From positions 62,001 through 126,000 of the forward strand of contig WNNJ02002443.1 of the NCBI GenBank assembly GCA_012934845.2: 64,000 nt of DNA, given 5' to 3'. This stretch comes from Pomphorhynchus laevis. Taxonomy: Eukaryota > Acanthocephala > Palaeacanthocephala > Echinorhynchida > Pomphorhynchidae. The notes beneath the pieces were generated by a model. The model saw only the letters and a list, made by a program, of their open reading frames with translations. It ran no database searches and was not told the origin of the DNA. A program made the translations under genes and the position numbers. Below, one piece after another: positions 10,907 to 25,900 of this stretch. The first letter of the stretch is position 1. Every line of letters begins with the position of its first letter.

Positions 10907-13900
10907 GTATTTGTTGTCAAAAATGATAAGTTATTTTTTTAATATTTGTGCCAATAAACATTTTATTAACTAAAATTAAAGATATTTAAGCTCTCCATTT
11001 CTTTGAATTTAGCAAATTTTAATTTATAGGAACCAAAGAAAATCAAACAAGAAAACGACTATTAAATATTTAAATGGCAACTGTCATCATCAGGAAAAAA
11101 TACAGTTTTGTACTTAAAAATAATATGTATTTGGAATTAAAATAGTGAATAATATAAAAATGTACATTATTTTAATGTGCAAAACTATAATTTATTTACT
11201 GATAATGATGGCAGTTGTCATTGAAATATTACATAATCCTTTAGTCTTTGATTTAATTATAATGATTTACATTGAAGATATTTAATTTCCTTTAATTCAG
11301 CAAATTTTAATTTATAGGAACCAAGGAAAATCAAGCAAGCAAAATATTCAATATTTAAACGGTAGCTGCCATCATCAGCGATGCTGGCAGTTGCCATTGA
11401 AATATTGAATAATCGTTTTTTTTCTGTGATTTTCCTTGGTTCCTATAAATTAAAAAAGTTATTAATTAGGATATTTTCAATCAATTAACGATTAGTTATC
11501 GTGTTTCATTAAGCATAATACAATAACAATAAAATGTTAATTTCATTTTATGAAAATCAAAGACAAAAGAATTATTCAATATTTAAATGGCAACAGCCAT
11601 AATCATTTTCTTGTGTGATTTTTTATGTTCTTATAAATTAAAAAATAGTAATTAAAATGTTTTCTGATTATTAAAAATTAATAAAATTATTTTTATTTTA
11701 TTATTTTTTAATAAAATTAATTTATTCTGCAAATTAATTATTTCTGCAGCATAAACTACTAGATAGTTTATTTGGAGTCAAATTTATTTTTACGATTCAA
11801 ATTTTAAATTTATTTCGATGAAATAAACATAAATTCTGCGATAAACATAAAATAAGCAATTGTGACTATCTCGCTATTGAGATATCATCGCGCTTGACAC
11901 TGGCTGTTCTATGACTGCTCGTTATTCTACATTATCTTGACATCTTATTTTACGTTTATTCAACTAGCACATTCTTTGTTCGGTTTGTAAAAACGATTAA
12001 GTTGATTATTTAATCTATATAAAATTGTCTAATTACTCGAAATTAACATATGTATGATTAATTGATCCACATTTATTCTGTCAAAAGTGCGATTGTGGCT
12101 TTTAATCAACAATTTTAGATTACTCTTTCAGTGATTATACTACCTTTTACATTGAACCGTATATTAGCAGCATGCATGGTTATACTAGCATATACCGTTT
12201 AATTTTTTTCTTCAACAAAATGCTTTATGGGGTAATAAATACTTTGTGAATAATATTTAATATCGTTTAAATCGTTGAATAATTTTTAGATAATTTTGTT
12301 GAATTTATTATTTAAGATAATATTTTTTTAATTTATTATTTAAATCGTCAATATATTTAATTTATTATTATAGATAATAATTTTTTGAATTTATTATTCA
12401 AATAGTTAATATTTTTAATTTATTATAGATAATATTTTTTTAATTTATTATTTAAATCGTCAATATTTTTAATTATTATAAGCTTTCTACGATTAAGAAG
12501 TTTTTTTATGCAAGTAACTTTTATAAACAGTATTAACTAAAAAACTGAAAGTGGATTCGTTTGATGCAAATGTGAAATTTTGAAGGTTTAAGAAATTTTA
12601 GAAAAGTTGACGTGTTTTTTATCTTGTCCTTAGATAACATATTGTAATAATACGAAAATTTCAGACTCTTATGTTCATAGCTTTAAGCATAAGAAATATA
12701 CACTAAGATAATTATCATTTGACATAAATTTTACATAATTTTATTTTTAGAGTTACTGTTAAGTATTTAGATTTTATTATAAGACAATTGTGCCACTCAT
12801 TTTTTCTTCACGCTTATTCATTTTTGTTTTGGATATGTTTATCATTTATAATTTCATTCAATGTGTCACATTCATTATTGTAGTATTGCAAATGAACTTA
12901 CATTTACATTTAAATCATTTAAAAATATATTATGTAGAAATCATGAAATTTATATTTTATTGTAATGTATCTTTCATATTTCTCTTCATCCGAAACATCG
13001 CGAAAAATTTGCATCACTCTCCATCCTAAATATCGACGGAAATTTTCCATCCTAAATATCGACGGAAATTTTACATCCCTCTCAATCCGAAACATCGACG
13101 GAAATTTTTAAATTGTCCACACCTGCCTCGAAATTTGATGGTGCTACATCTCCCCTCTGTGTATTATCTGCTAGCCTCTATTACCACCACACACGGTTTC
13201 CGCCTCGGCCTCCTCAACAATAGATATATTCTCCATAAATCCGATCTGATCATCAACCTCTTCACCAAGCAATCCATCGATCTCTTTTACCTCAACAAAT
13301 CCTGGCACTCCGATTCCGACGACCTCTCCATTCGCCGTTTGTCCTCTGTCGGTCGCTCACTAGTCGACTCTGCCCGCCTACTAAGCTCATTCCGTTCTAA
13401 ATTCTCTACTATTGACATAAATTTTACCTAATTTTATTTTTAGAGTTATACAAATTTTATTTTTGGAGCATTCACCCGCCACACCGCGTCACTTCGCAAA
13501 ATCACACCCTCTTTAGTCCTTGCTATTTTGAATTCCTTACTGGTCGTTCTAGCCCGATCACTTTGGATCTACCCATTTAATACCATCCTGGTTCATATGC
13601 TCCTACCTCCTTATATTTTACCGAACTCTCTGACCTCCTGACCAACTGTTCTTTGTCATCAATCCCTTCATTCGTTCTTGGCGACTTCAACATCCGCCCC
13701 GATCGCCTCTCTTCCACCGATTCCATTCCGTTCATCAACATTCTATCCAAATATGACTACAAACTCATCTCCACTGCCCCCACATATATCCTTGGTGGGT
13801 CACTCGACATCATCGCTGCCCCCGACCGTTTTCCTGCCTACACCTCACTGTCCATCTCTAATCCTAGTCTATCCGATCACTTCTCGACACCCTTGATCTC

Positions 13901-16900
13901 ACTTCCAACCACTCCCCGCTTCACACACCTACTATCCTACGTCGCCCTTGGAGAAAACTTGACCCCCCTTCTCCGCTCCGCCTGACTTAAATTGTCTATA
14001 TCTTCTCACACAATAACATCATCCTCTCCTTACGATCTCGCCTTTCTTTTCGACTCTGAACTCACATCTATTCTCGATCTTCTCTTGTCTTTCAAGCCTC
14101 ACACACACCGTCCTTGCACCGTGCCCCATGGTTTGACCTCCAATGCATACTATCAAACCGTCGACTCCTTTATGCTTTTCGAGTCTATCACCGCTCTCCC
14201 AGACGTGATAACCACTCGCTCACTCCTCCACGTGATTTTAACTCAATCCTTGCTCGCTCGTCTCCGCCGTGCAACATAAATCTCCATGATTATTCGTCAT
14301 TTCTCCAGACCAAAGTATCCACGTTAAACTCTCACACCCCTTTCTCCATCTCATCCCACTCTTATCCGCCTTTCCTAATCCTCCCGGAACTCTTTCATCT
14401 TCCCATGTCTCACCTACCGAAGTATCATCTATCCACATGTTCTTGCCCTACGAAGCCTCACCTGCTGATCCCCTGCTAATTCCCATACTAAATTCCATAT
14501 ACTCATCGATATCCCCTTTCCTCACCACCTTGTTTAACTCGTCCATCCGCAGTCGTATATTCCCTTTACACTGGAAATCCACCATTGTTCGTCCACTCCT
14601 TAGAAACAATCGCTCGATTCTTCTTTTCCTTCTAGCTATTGCCCATTTTCACTCATCCCTTCTCTTTCTAAGCTCTTAGAACGCCTTATCTTAATACAGA
14701 TAAACATTTGCCTTTCTTCATCCAATCTGTAAGCTCTTTTCCAATCCGCTTTCCGCCCTAATCACTCCATCGAAATCATCTTTATAAAAGTTTACATCTA
14801 CCTACTCATTTCTCTTGACAAGGCGCTATATAGTGTTTTTATCTACCTCGACCTATCCTTCGCCTACGACATCGTCGACCACTCCATCCTTTTCTCTTGC
14901 CTTCGTAATGATTACGTCTTTTATTTATTTTTTCGTAGCATGTTTGCCTCATATTTATTCAACCGTTTCATTCGCGTCTGCTCTAATTCACCATATACCC
15001 CTCCCCTCCATATTTTCTGCGGGACCCACAAGCTTCAGTCCTAGTTCCCCTGCTTTTTTCTCTTCTGCTTGGCGATTTCTCTCAGTTTACCAAACCTTAT
15101 TATTTAATCGTAATTCATTGCGCCGATGGCATACTCATCTATGCTCATGCACCCATTCATCGCATACACGATACCGCCATTTCTGCCTCCAACTGTTTTT
15201 CTTCTACGTTTTCAAACGTATCTCCCATCTTCATCTCGTTCTAAACCCAGGCAAGTTTTAAATAATGTGGATCCTTTCCCGTCAACCTAGCATATCTCCT
15301 CCCCTGCAGTTTGTGCCTCATCAATCATCCCCGTAGTTCACAATATCACTTTCTTAGGCTTTCATTTCGAATATAACCTTCCCCTTAAACCCTTTGATCT
15401 TGACAAGGTTCCCTCGTCTAACTTAATTCTCGTGACATCCACCGTTTAATTCTCGTGACATCCACCGTATCCGCCCTCTTATCGGCTTCCGTGCCTGTAT
15501 GTATCTTCTTTCATCGCTACTTTTCCCTAAAATCGAATACTGCATCAGCCTTTTAACCAATTCTTCAAAATCCATCATTCTACCCCTACGACGTATCCTC
15601 AACTCTGCCTTTCGAGTACTCCTTCATCTCCGTCGCTTCGACCACACATCCACATATCTTTCCCAACTCGTCTGGCCCACCATCCCCATTCGCATCCAAC
15701 TCCGCCTTCTCGTCACTTTTCGTCTCATCGCTATCGGCTCCCCATCGTTTATCAGCCTTCCGTTTTTTAGATGACACTCGCCCCACCTCACTATCGCTGC
15801 GTTCCCGTCATTCCCTCTTACTCCACGTTCCCAATTACTCCGACAACTAAGCTCTCTGATCCTTCGTCGCCGCCTCACTCGCCTGGAATTATCTTTATCT
15901 CGACGTTTGCCGTGCTGCCTATTTTATCACATTCAAATACCTCCTCCGTTCCTTCCTTCTCGACACATGACTTAGATATTTTTTGTTGTGGTCATGTAAA
16001 CGTGCGCCGGCAAGCATTTGCCACTTAAATAAATCTTACTTTTTTATATTTGTTTTACGATGTGTGTTTATTTAGATGTCAGTTTGTGATATACCTTGTA
16101 TCAGCGCTTTTAATAGAACAACGATTCCTCGCACCGCTGACCGAAACAGCTTTTTATGTGTTAATGGCATAATTAAGAGAACTAAATTACCTAAATTAGT
16201 TAATCATTTTGTTGTTGCCCAGTGTAAGCGCTGCAAATTTAAACATCGAATCTATAACCAAAAGAACTTCCACAATGAAGTAATCTTACCTGCGTACTGC
16301 GGTGAATGTGGTAATCAGAAACCAAGATTCTTGATTGATGACAGGTAAATGTTCGAGAATATTTTTCGGTAATATAAAATAATCAGTATTATATATGTGA
16401 TAGTATTATATTGTATTTTATATATATCTTATATATCTTATAATATATCATTATAATTACCACATATGAACATATTATAATTGTCTGTTAAAATATATGC
16501 TTATTTGGATAAAGAAAACATTTTACATTAACAAACCATTTTTATAAAATGCGTCTTTAATGTAATTATATACGCGTTTTATGTAATTATCAATGCAATG
16601 AATAATATTAATAGTTAAGAATTAATTGATATTTCCAATATTAAAAATTATTTATTAATTAATAAATAATAAATTGTTATTAATTGTTAATATTAGCGGT
16701 AACTCTGTATTAATTGTCAATAAAGCATTACTAATATTATTAATATTAATAATTACCAAATATAGTTAGCATTCTGGAGAATTACCAAATTACTTAGCAT
16801 TCTGCAGTGGTTCCTATTCCGGAGAATGGAAACAAGTAAATCTAGACAAATTTCGAAAGTTTATGCTTTATCATTTAATACAATATTACAGTCACGTTAA

Positions 16901-19900
16901 TTTTATATTTCGGTTTTAATCATATATTAATTATTTTTAAATTGATATAATTGTTTATATATGCCGGCACAATCCTTTACCAGTTGTTTGATCATGTATT
17001 TGTAGAAATAACAATTTGGGTACCTTCTGTCGCTGTTCTTATATACTCGATAAATATCTACTCGATAGCAGAATATATATGTATTATAATATATAATATA
17101 ATTATAATATATATTTATAATATAATATAATATATTTATAATACAAACGATACGGGCACGATCAATATCAACGGAACAGACCTTCCACGGACCGAAAATT
17201 TCAAATATCTAGGATCGGTGCTCTCAGCTGATGGCGAATTGAACAACGAAATAACTGCCAGAATCAATGCTACATGGATGAAGTGGCGTGCTACAACTGG
17301 CATAATGTGCGACCGCAAAATGAAGGATAGCATAAAGTCAAAGATATATCGAAGCGTTATTCGTCCCATTGCTCTTTATGGAGCAGAATGCTGGCCTATC
17401 ACAAAGATAGCGGAACGTCGTCTCGCTGTCATGGAGACGAAGATGCTTCGATGGACAAGCGGTTTTAGTCTCCTAAATCGGGTTCGCAATGATGATATTT
17501 ACCGACGATACGGTGTGATGCCTATCAGTGAGAAAATGCTAGAAGCCCGTCTCCGCTGGTTTGGCCACACTCTACGGGCACATGACGGTTCCATCGCAAA
17601 GGCAGGCTTGAAAATAGACTTTAAAGGCAAACGCCCCAAAGGACGACCAAGACAGCGATGGTCTGACACGCTGCACAAGGATCTAAGAGATGCTGGACTA
17701 CACCCTGATCTGGCTTCGGATCGTTGCAAATGGAGGATGCGTTCCATGAGAGCCGACCCCGCCAACACACGGGAAAAAGGCTAAAGAAAAAAGAAGAAGA
17801 AGATATATTTATAATATAATATGGAATATGTATTTTACATTTAATTTTTTCACTTATCTATTATTTTTATCAGCCCCAGCAACTATTTTCGTTTAATTAG
17901 CGATCAACAATTCAATAATTTGAGTAGAAAGAGCGATCAATTCTTTCGGTGTTTGGATGATTTCTGCAAATATTTTCTATTTTTGAAAATATTTTGAAAT
18001 TTAAATATTAGAAATAATAATCAAATAATCAATTTATGTATCAACTTATGAAATATTGTACATGTTAAAATTTCAATTTATTTCCGTGGATTAATCAAAC
18101 GGGATATTAAACGGTTTTCGCGGTGTTCTTAAGACAGCAGGTGATTAAAGCTATCTTCATCATTTAGATCTAGCGGAATAAAATGAACCAATGAATAGTT
18201 ATTAAGCACTTTAACTAAGTTTTTATTGAAATTCTGATATCGTTCATTCAAAGCAGATTCACGTTGTTCGGCTTGGTCTTGCAGAGTAAATAGATCCGGT
18301 TCCAAGTAACTAAATTAGCCATATTAAATTATTTATCGCTTAAAGGCAGTACTAAATCAAGTGGATATTCAATCAAATAAATGTTTTAAATGTTTTAAAA
18401 ATAATCCAGCAAGATATACATTTTAATTAAAATCTATCAGAAATGTTTAATTTCTAATTTTTTAATTTTAAATTTTAATTTCTAATTTTTTAAAATTTAA
18501 ATTTAAATTCATTATTTAAATTTAAATAATGCCAGTGAAAGTTCATCTTATCTTGACTTTATATTTTTGCAAACACAATATACTAAAATTATTTGGTTGT
18601 ACATTTATTAAATTACAATCTTTTGATTGTATAATCGATAAATATAACAAAATGTTTATTAACAATACATTTTTTATGTAATTTAATTTGATATAAGTTT
18701 ACGGTATTCCGTAACTCTCATTTCTATGCACATGTTGAGATATTTAAATATTTGCTTATATGTAAGCATAATTATCAGGCACATTAGATTTTTGAAATGC
18801 CTAAACCAGGACATTCCGACCATGTGAAAGTTTTAGTAAGTGTCTACTAATTCTTTGTAGTCCAAAATGTAAATTATATTGAATGACTAACATCGATTGT
18901 ATGTAAATTAACGTATATATGATCCAAAATTTATTGTGCTACCTCAAATTTAAATTGGTGTCACTCTTAGATTAATTCTACTCTAAGTTAAAACCCCTTA
19001 CAAAAGCTATTGTATTCATTACTGGGTGTGAGCATAAATTATTAATGAAATATAATATTAAATTATATGATTATTATATTTGTGCCTTTATACTAGTGTT
19101 TAAATAGCCTAAAAATAAGTTGCTTTTAAGTATAACAATAAAGGTTACTTGTTTACAATTAAAGTTACTGCAACCAACGCGTTATAATTTCAATAATATT
19201 CTTTATTCTTTTGTAACGGTCGTAGTTGGTAGATTAATTGGTAATTAAACTGCGAAAATTTAAATTGCAATTTAAAATTTGTTTTAGTGTACCTAACGGT
19301 AAACGTGATTGCCAGGAAGTTTTATTGCAAGAATTAAACGTTAGCAGGCTGACAAAATCGATTTGGGTGCAGTTGGAAGGTCACAACGTTGATATTTGCA
19401 AGGTTGGCGATGTGGTAGCTGTGAAGTATGATTTTACTTTTGTTCTTTAAATTAAAAGAATTTACAGTGGCTTGGTTCAGGTTCGATGGACAAAAGGATT
19501 GGAATGCGAACTCTATATACTTGCAAGCTCCGTAGAGATAAAACGTCATTCAGAATTACCCGACGTTGAGATAATGAGCCAAGTTGGAGACTGGCAGAAA
19601 CGGCTTCTGCCTAACTGCGTATTGACCATATAGAGTTTAAAAACAAATATTTTCAAATTCTTACTTTCAGGATTTTTATGCTTCCGGTATTTTACATCTA
19701 TGTACGATGCGTTGCAAAATTGTTGAAAGCATATGTCCTCACTTATTTGGAATTTTTCTGGTGAAGTTAGCAATATCCTTATTGCTAATTAGTGGTGGTG
19801 GAAATAGCATTTCTTGTCGACGTTCAAATATTCACATCCTTCTGGTTGGTGATCCAGGTGTTGGGAAGTCACAGCTAATGAATTTTGTTCATAAATTGGT

Positions 19901-22900
19901 TGGTGAAAATTCAGCTATGACCACTGGATTAGGATCATCTTCTGCTGGGCTTACAGCCTCAGCCAAACGGGTAATGAAGTTTTATTATTTCTTTTCATAA
20001 AAGAACAAATCAAATTAATTTCGAATAAAATATTATTTTAAAATTGAGACGACGGGTTTGCCAGAAGCTCCAGGATGAGCATCTTAGAAGGGCGTTCGAC
20101 TGATTGCAAATACTCAAACAATAATCCCATTTAACAGTGCGGTAGTTGAATTGCATCCTAAGAATCATCTCATCACATCAGTTCCAGAATTCCCAAACGA
20201 GGCTGATATACTGCAAATAGACCAGAAGCAAGTCGCTAATGCTCTTCGATCTTTCCCACCTTCGTCCGCTGCTGGGTTCAACGGACTTAGTCCAACGCAT
20301 CTAAAGGATTTAACAGGTGTATCAGCCAGTAGCGCAGGGGAAGCTCTTCTGGATAGCCTTACTTGCTTGGTAAACCTCATTCTTAAAGGCAATGTTCCTC
20401 CCAAAATCGTCCAGTTCCTATGCGGTGCCAATCTCCTTACGTTTTCCAAAAATCAGGCGGCATCCGTCCCATAGCTATTGGCTGCAGCTCTCAAATTTCC
20501 AGAGTTCTTCGACCAACGCAATTGGGTGTGGGCTTTCGGTCGGGCATCGAAGCCGCCATTCATTCTGCCCGCGACTACTTGATGTTGCGTCCGGGGTATC
20601 ATCTAGTCAAACTAGATTTTGCCAACGCCTTTAACTCGGTTAATTAAAATTGTGTTTTGGATGCCGTGCAACTCTACATTCCTGAGATCGTTCCTTTCGT
20701 AGTTTTATGCTACGGTAGTGATACACACCTTATCTGTGGTGAAAACAGCATTTGGTCGCGAAACGGTGTTCAACAAGGCGACTCCATCTGTTAACTACTC
20801 TTCGCTCTAGCTTTATAGAAAATGACTGAATCGTTAAAAAGCGAAACATTTGGTATCTCGACGACGAAATGCTCGAAGGTGACGTTTAATCTCTTCACGA
20901 AAACATCAAGTCTATCAGAGAGTTTTCGAGCGATCTTTGTCTGCAGCTCAACGAAAAGAAATGCGAGATTTTTGTCGATGACCCCTGTTCGCAACATCTA
21001 CTCGATTCTTTACCTACTGCCATATCTCGCCTTTACGCTCATGCAACGTACTAGGATCGCCATTAGATCCATCTTAGCAGGCCACGAGCGCACTCGTCGC
21101 AGCAATTGATCAATTACGCTTTGTCGGATCCAGACTTGTCCAGGTCCAAAGTCAAGACGCGTTTTCTATTTTCCGTCACAGTTCTGTACTACTCAAAATC
21201 CAGCACCTTCTGCTTACAGTGCCTTGTTTCCTCCACAAAGACCTACTGCAACAATTTGACAATACGACGTGAAGCCCAAGTGAAAGCGTTGTAAACGTAT
21301 ATCTCGATGAACGAGCCTGGCGCCAGACGACTCTTCCGATCAAATTTGATGGGTTGGGCGTCGTTAGGTCAGAGGAGTTAGCTATCCCAGCCTTTGCCAC
21401 ATTGATTCGTGCCACTCACTATGAAGTGAAGGCCCTCCTCCCATCAGTGGTCTCGTCAACCAACCTTGCTTCTCATCTCTTCTTTCTGCCATGGTCATTA
21501 GCTTGTTAGAGTACTGCTTATCAGATGAAGCTCCAGTGATCCCAAGCCTTTAATCACACTGAATCATTCCATATTTTGCGTCGCAGCACACAGCTCTTTT
21601 ACAAAGTGCGGAAGATGACCTTGATCGTGCTAGATTACTGTAACTCTATAATGAGTTTTCAGGATCTTTGCTGGAATCTATTCCTTCCAAATGTTTCGGT
21701 ACAAGACTGGAAGATAGGTCTTTCGAGCTGGCGATCTCTCTCTGTTTGAGTCTGCTTCACAATGCGGCTGTCAGATGTGATTGCGCGTCGAACTCTGATA
21801 TTCTCTACGCACTGGATTGTCGACATACCAGTTCGAGATTTTCGCGTCACACCGCAATCAACCACTTGCTTAAGTCCGCCCTGATATCTGTCGTATACCC
21901 CTGCAGGCTGGATCCCATCGAATTATTGCTATCTGACGGTGAGCGCTTGATGGAACTACATTAGTCTCGTGGACCAACGGTAAGCGCCTGGTATGGGACT
22001 TCACATACCCAAATACTTGGGGTCCATGCTCAGGGCCCAGGCACCGTTGCAAGCATTGCGGAGGAGCGCAAACGAGCAAAATACGCATGCTTGGACCCAT
22101 CTACGATAATGTTTTAATCAGTGGCATTCGACACCATAGGTAGCCCTGTCCTAGCAACAGTTAAATTTTTCAAGGTCTAAGGACGACGCCTATCGATAGC
22201 AACAGGATATTTCAGGGCTGCCCGATATTTGACTCTGAGAATAGATATCGCTGTTCAGCTCGGATGAGCCGCATGCCTGTTGGAAGCTTCTCTGATTTAT
22301 ATTTTGTTAATTTATTTTTGATTTGAATGTGTAGAATTAAAAATAATTAACGTAAGAATTTTACTGTCATCTTAAAAAAATCATAGTTTAATTTGAAATA
22401 TGGTTCAAAGGTAGCTTGATATAATAACATTCCAAATGAAAATAATATAAGTTATTGATAATGAAAATGTATTTCAAAACAAAATCACACAAAATGATGC
22501 AAATAATATACAAATATCCAAAGATGTTCGGCGTTATCACAATACAGGGACAAAAAGTATCTAATCGCTTATTTATAAATAAGCGATTAGAGTACAAATA
22601 ATTGATTATTAACCATTAATTGATTAAATATATATTATATATCTTCTTTTTTATGATTATCCCTATTCAGGGGCGCACGCCATAATGAATCTATTCCACT
22701 ACACTCGATTCGTAATTGTTTCTCGATTTCATTTTCTCATCCACAAAGTCTTTCCATATTTTCTTAGGTTGTCTTCTCCGTCTTACACCTTCGATCTGCA
22801 TCTTCGCAGTATTTTTCGTAAATGTTGGAAACTCTTCCATCTACATGGTCGTACCATCTCAATTGCCCTTCGATTTTTTGTTTGATTTCTGCTACTATTG

Positions 22901-25900
22901 CTAAGCCTCGGATATCGTTTCTAATCTTGTTCAATCTCATTACTCCGTCATCCATCGCAGCATGTTTATATCGTCTGTTCCTAGGCGTTTGATCCAGCTG
23001 CTCGTCGTGTTCCTGTTTTCTGATCCGTAGAGCAACGCCGGCCTTACTGCCGCTATGTCCACCTGACCTTTTTTAAGGGGTACTTTACTGTTGCAAAGGT
23101 TTCTTGTAAAATTTATCCACTTTGTCCACCCGCTCTGTATCCTCGCGAATATCTCTGCATCCATATCGATTTTAAGCGTTACATTGGATCCTAAATATCG
23201 GAAGTTCGTTTACTCAATTGAATTTGATGTAGATATATAGTTTCTGAACCAATATACGTTGTCTTCTTCCGGCATGTCGTCAGGCCTTTGTCCTTTAGCG
23301 CTATCCTTCATTTCTCCAGATCCTCGTTTAGTTTCAGACAAGAATAGCTGCATAAGAAAACATAATTAACAAACAGCATATTCCAGGGTGTTCCACACGT
23401 CCATTGTAATGACAAACAGGTATGGACTTAAGGCAGATCACTGGTTTAGGCCAACTTGTACTTCGAAATTTGGTGTTTTGCCAATTGGAATGTAAATTGC
23501 TGATATAAAAATATGTTGTCGATCATGCTTCCTAAAGAAAGTATTTGTTATTATGAGCTTATTTGTATAACGTAATTGGTTATCCCCTCTCCATCATCGT
23601 TTCGGTGCCTACGCCTTCCTCATGTACCTGGTTATAGCCGTAGTTATCAACTCCCACACCCCCATTTTGTTCGCCACCTAGTATGAAGCGTTCTTCTTTG
23701 ATGGTCCCAGTGATGTCATACACGCACTTCCAGAAATCGTCATTTTCTCGCTGCGGTTGCCCGATTTGTGGGGCGTAACAGAAGATGATTGCAAGGCAAT
23801 GTGTACTTCTAAGATCTAATACCATCAACATTATTCGCTCATTTAGCCTTTTGACTTTTAGTTCTCCTTCTGTGCATTTCTTATCAAGAATTATACCACA
23901 CCGTTATTCGTCGAAGTTGTTACAATGTAGTATTGCTTATACCCCTCTTCTTTTTCACGGACTTTTGATCCTTTTCATTTAGTATCTTTCACGCACATAA
24001 TGTCAATGTGGATTTTCTTAATCACATCAACCACTTCCATGGATTTTCCAACCATTGGACACACATTGAGGGTTCCTACTCTCACTTTCACTTTTCGTAT
24101 TTCTTATCAAGAATTATTCCACACCGTTATTCGTCGAAGTTGTTACAATGTAGGATTGCTTATACCCTTCGTCTTTTTCATGGGCTTTTGATCCTTTTCA
24201 TTTAGTATCTTTCACGAACGTAATGTTGATGTGGATCCTCTTAATCACATCAACCACTTCCATGGATTTTCCAACCATTGGACACACATTGAGGGTTCCT
24301 ATTCTCACTTTCACTTTTCGCATTTCTTATCGAGAATTATACCACACCGTTATTCGTCGAAGTTGTTACAATGTAGGATTGCTTATACCCCTCGTCTTTT
24401 TCACGGACTTTTGATTCTTTTCATTTAGTATCTTTCACGCACATAATGTCAATGTGGATCCTCTTAATCACATCAACCACTTCCATGGATTTTCCAACCA
24501 TTGGACACACATTGAGGGTTCCTACTCTCACTTTCACTTTTCGTATTTCTTATCAAGAATTATTCCACACCGTTATTCGTCGAAGTTGTTACAATGTAGG
24601 ATTGCTTATACCCCTCGTCTTTTTCACGGACTTTTGATCCTTTTCATTTAGTATCTTTCACGCACATAATGTCAATGTGGATCCTCTTAATCACATCCAC
24701 TACTTCCATGGATTTTCCAACCATTGGACACACATTGAGGGTTCCTATTCTCACTTTCACTTTTCGTATTTCTTATCAAGAATTATACCACACCGTTATT
24801 CGTCGAAGTTGTTACAATGTAGGATTGCTTATACCCTTCGTCTTTTTCACGGGCTTTTGATCCTTTTCTATTAGTATCTTTCACGCACATAATGTCAATG
24901 TGGATCCTCTTAATCACATCCACTACTTCCATGGATTTTCCAACCATTGGACACACATTGAGGGTTCCTATTCTCACTTTCACTTTTCGCATTTCTTATC
25001 GAGAATTATACCACACCGTTATTCGTCGAAGTTGTTACAATGTAGGATTGCTTATACCCTTCGTCTTTTTCATGGGCTTTTGATCCTTTTCATTTAGTAT
25101 CTTTCACGCACATAATGTCAATGTGGATTTTCTTAATCACATCCACTACTTCCATGGATTTTCCAACCATTGGACACACATTGAGGGTTCCTATTCTCAC
25201 TTTCACTTTTCGCATTTCTTATCAAGAATTATACCACACCGTTATTCGTCGAAGTTGTTACAATGTAGGATTGCTTATACCCTTCGTCTTTTTCACGGGC
25301 TTTTGATCCTTTTCTATTAGTATCTTTCACGCACATAATGTCAATGTGGATCCTCTTAATCACATCCACTACTTCCATGGATTTTCCAACCATTGGACAC
25401 ACATTGAGGGTTCCTATTCTCACTTTCACTTTTCGTATTTCTTATCAAGAATTATACCACACCGTTATTCGTCGAAGTTGTTACAATGTAGGATTGCTTA
25501 TACCCTTCGTCTTTTTCACGGGCTTTTGATCCTTTTCTATTAGTATCTTTCACGCACATAATGTCAATGTGGATCCTCTTAATCACATCCACTACTTCCA
25601 TGGATTTTCCAACCATTGGACACACATTGAGGGTTCCTATTCTCACTTTCACTTTTCGCATTTCTTATCGAGAATTATACCACACCGTTATTCGTCGAAG
25701 TTGTTACAATGTAGGATTGCTTATACCCCTCGTCTTTTTCACGGACTTTTGATCCTTTTCATTTAGTATCTTTCACGCACATAATGTCAATGTGGATCCT
25801 CTTAATCACATCCACTACTTCCATGGATTTTCCAACCATTGGACACACATTGAGGGTTCCTATTCTCACTTTCACTTTTCGTATTTCTTATCAAGAATTA

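Noticed and set aside
10693-10920. 75-codon minus-strand frame
   Set aside because: Antisense shadow of the MCM9 exon 10757-10906, which has better splice and homology support.
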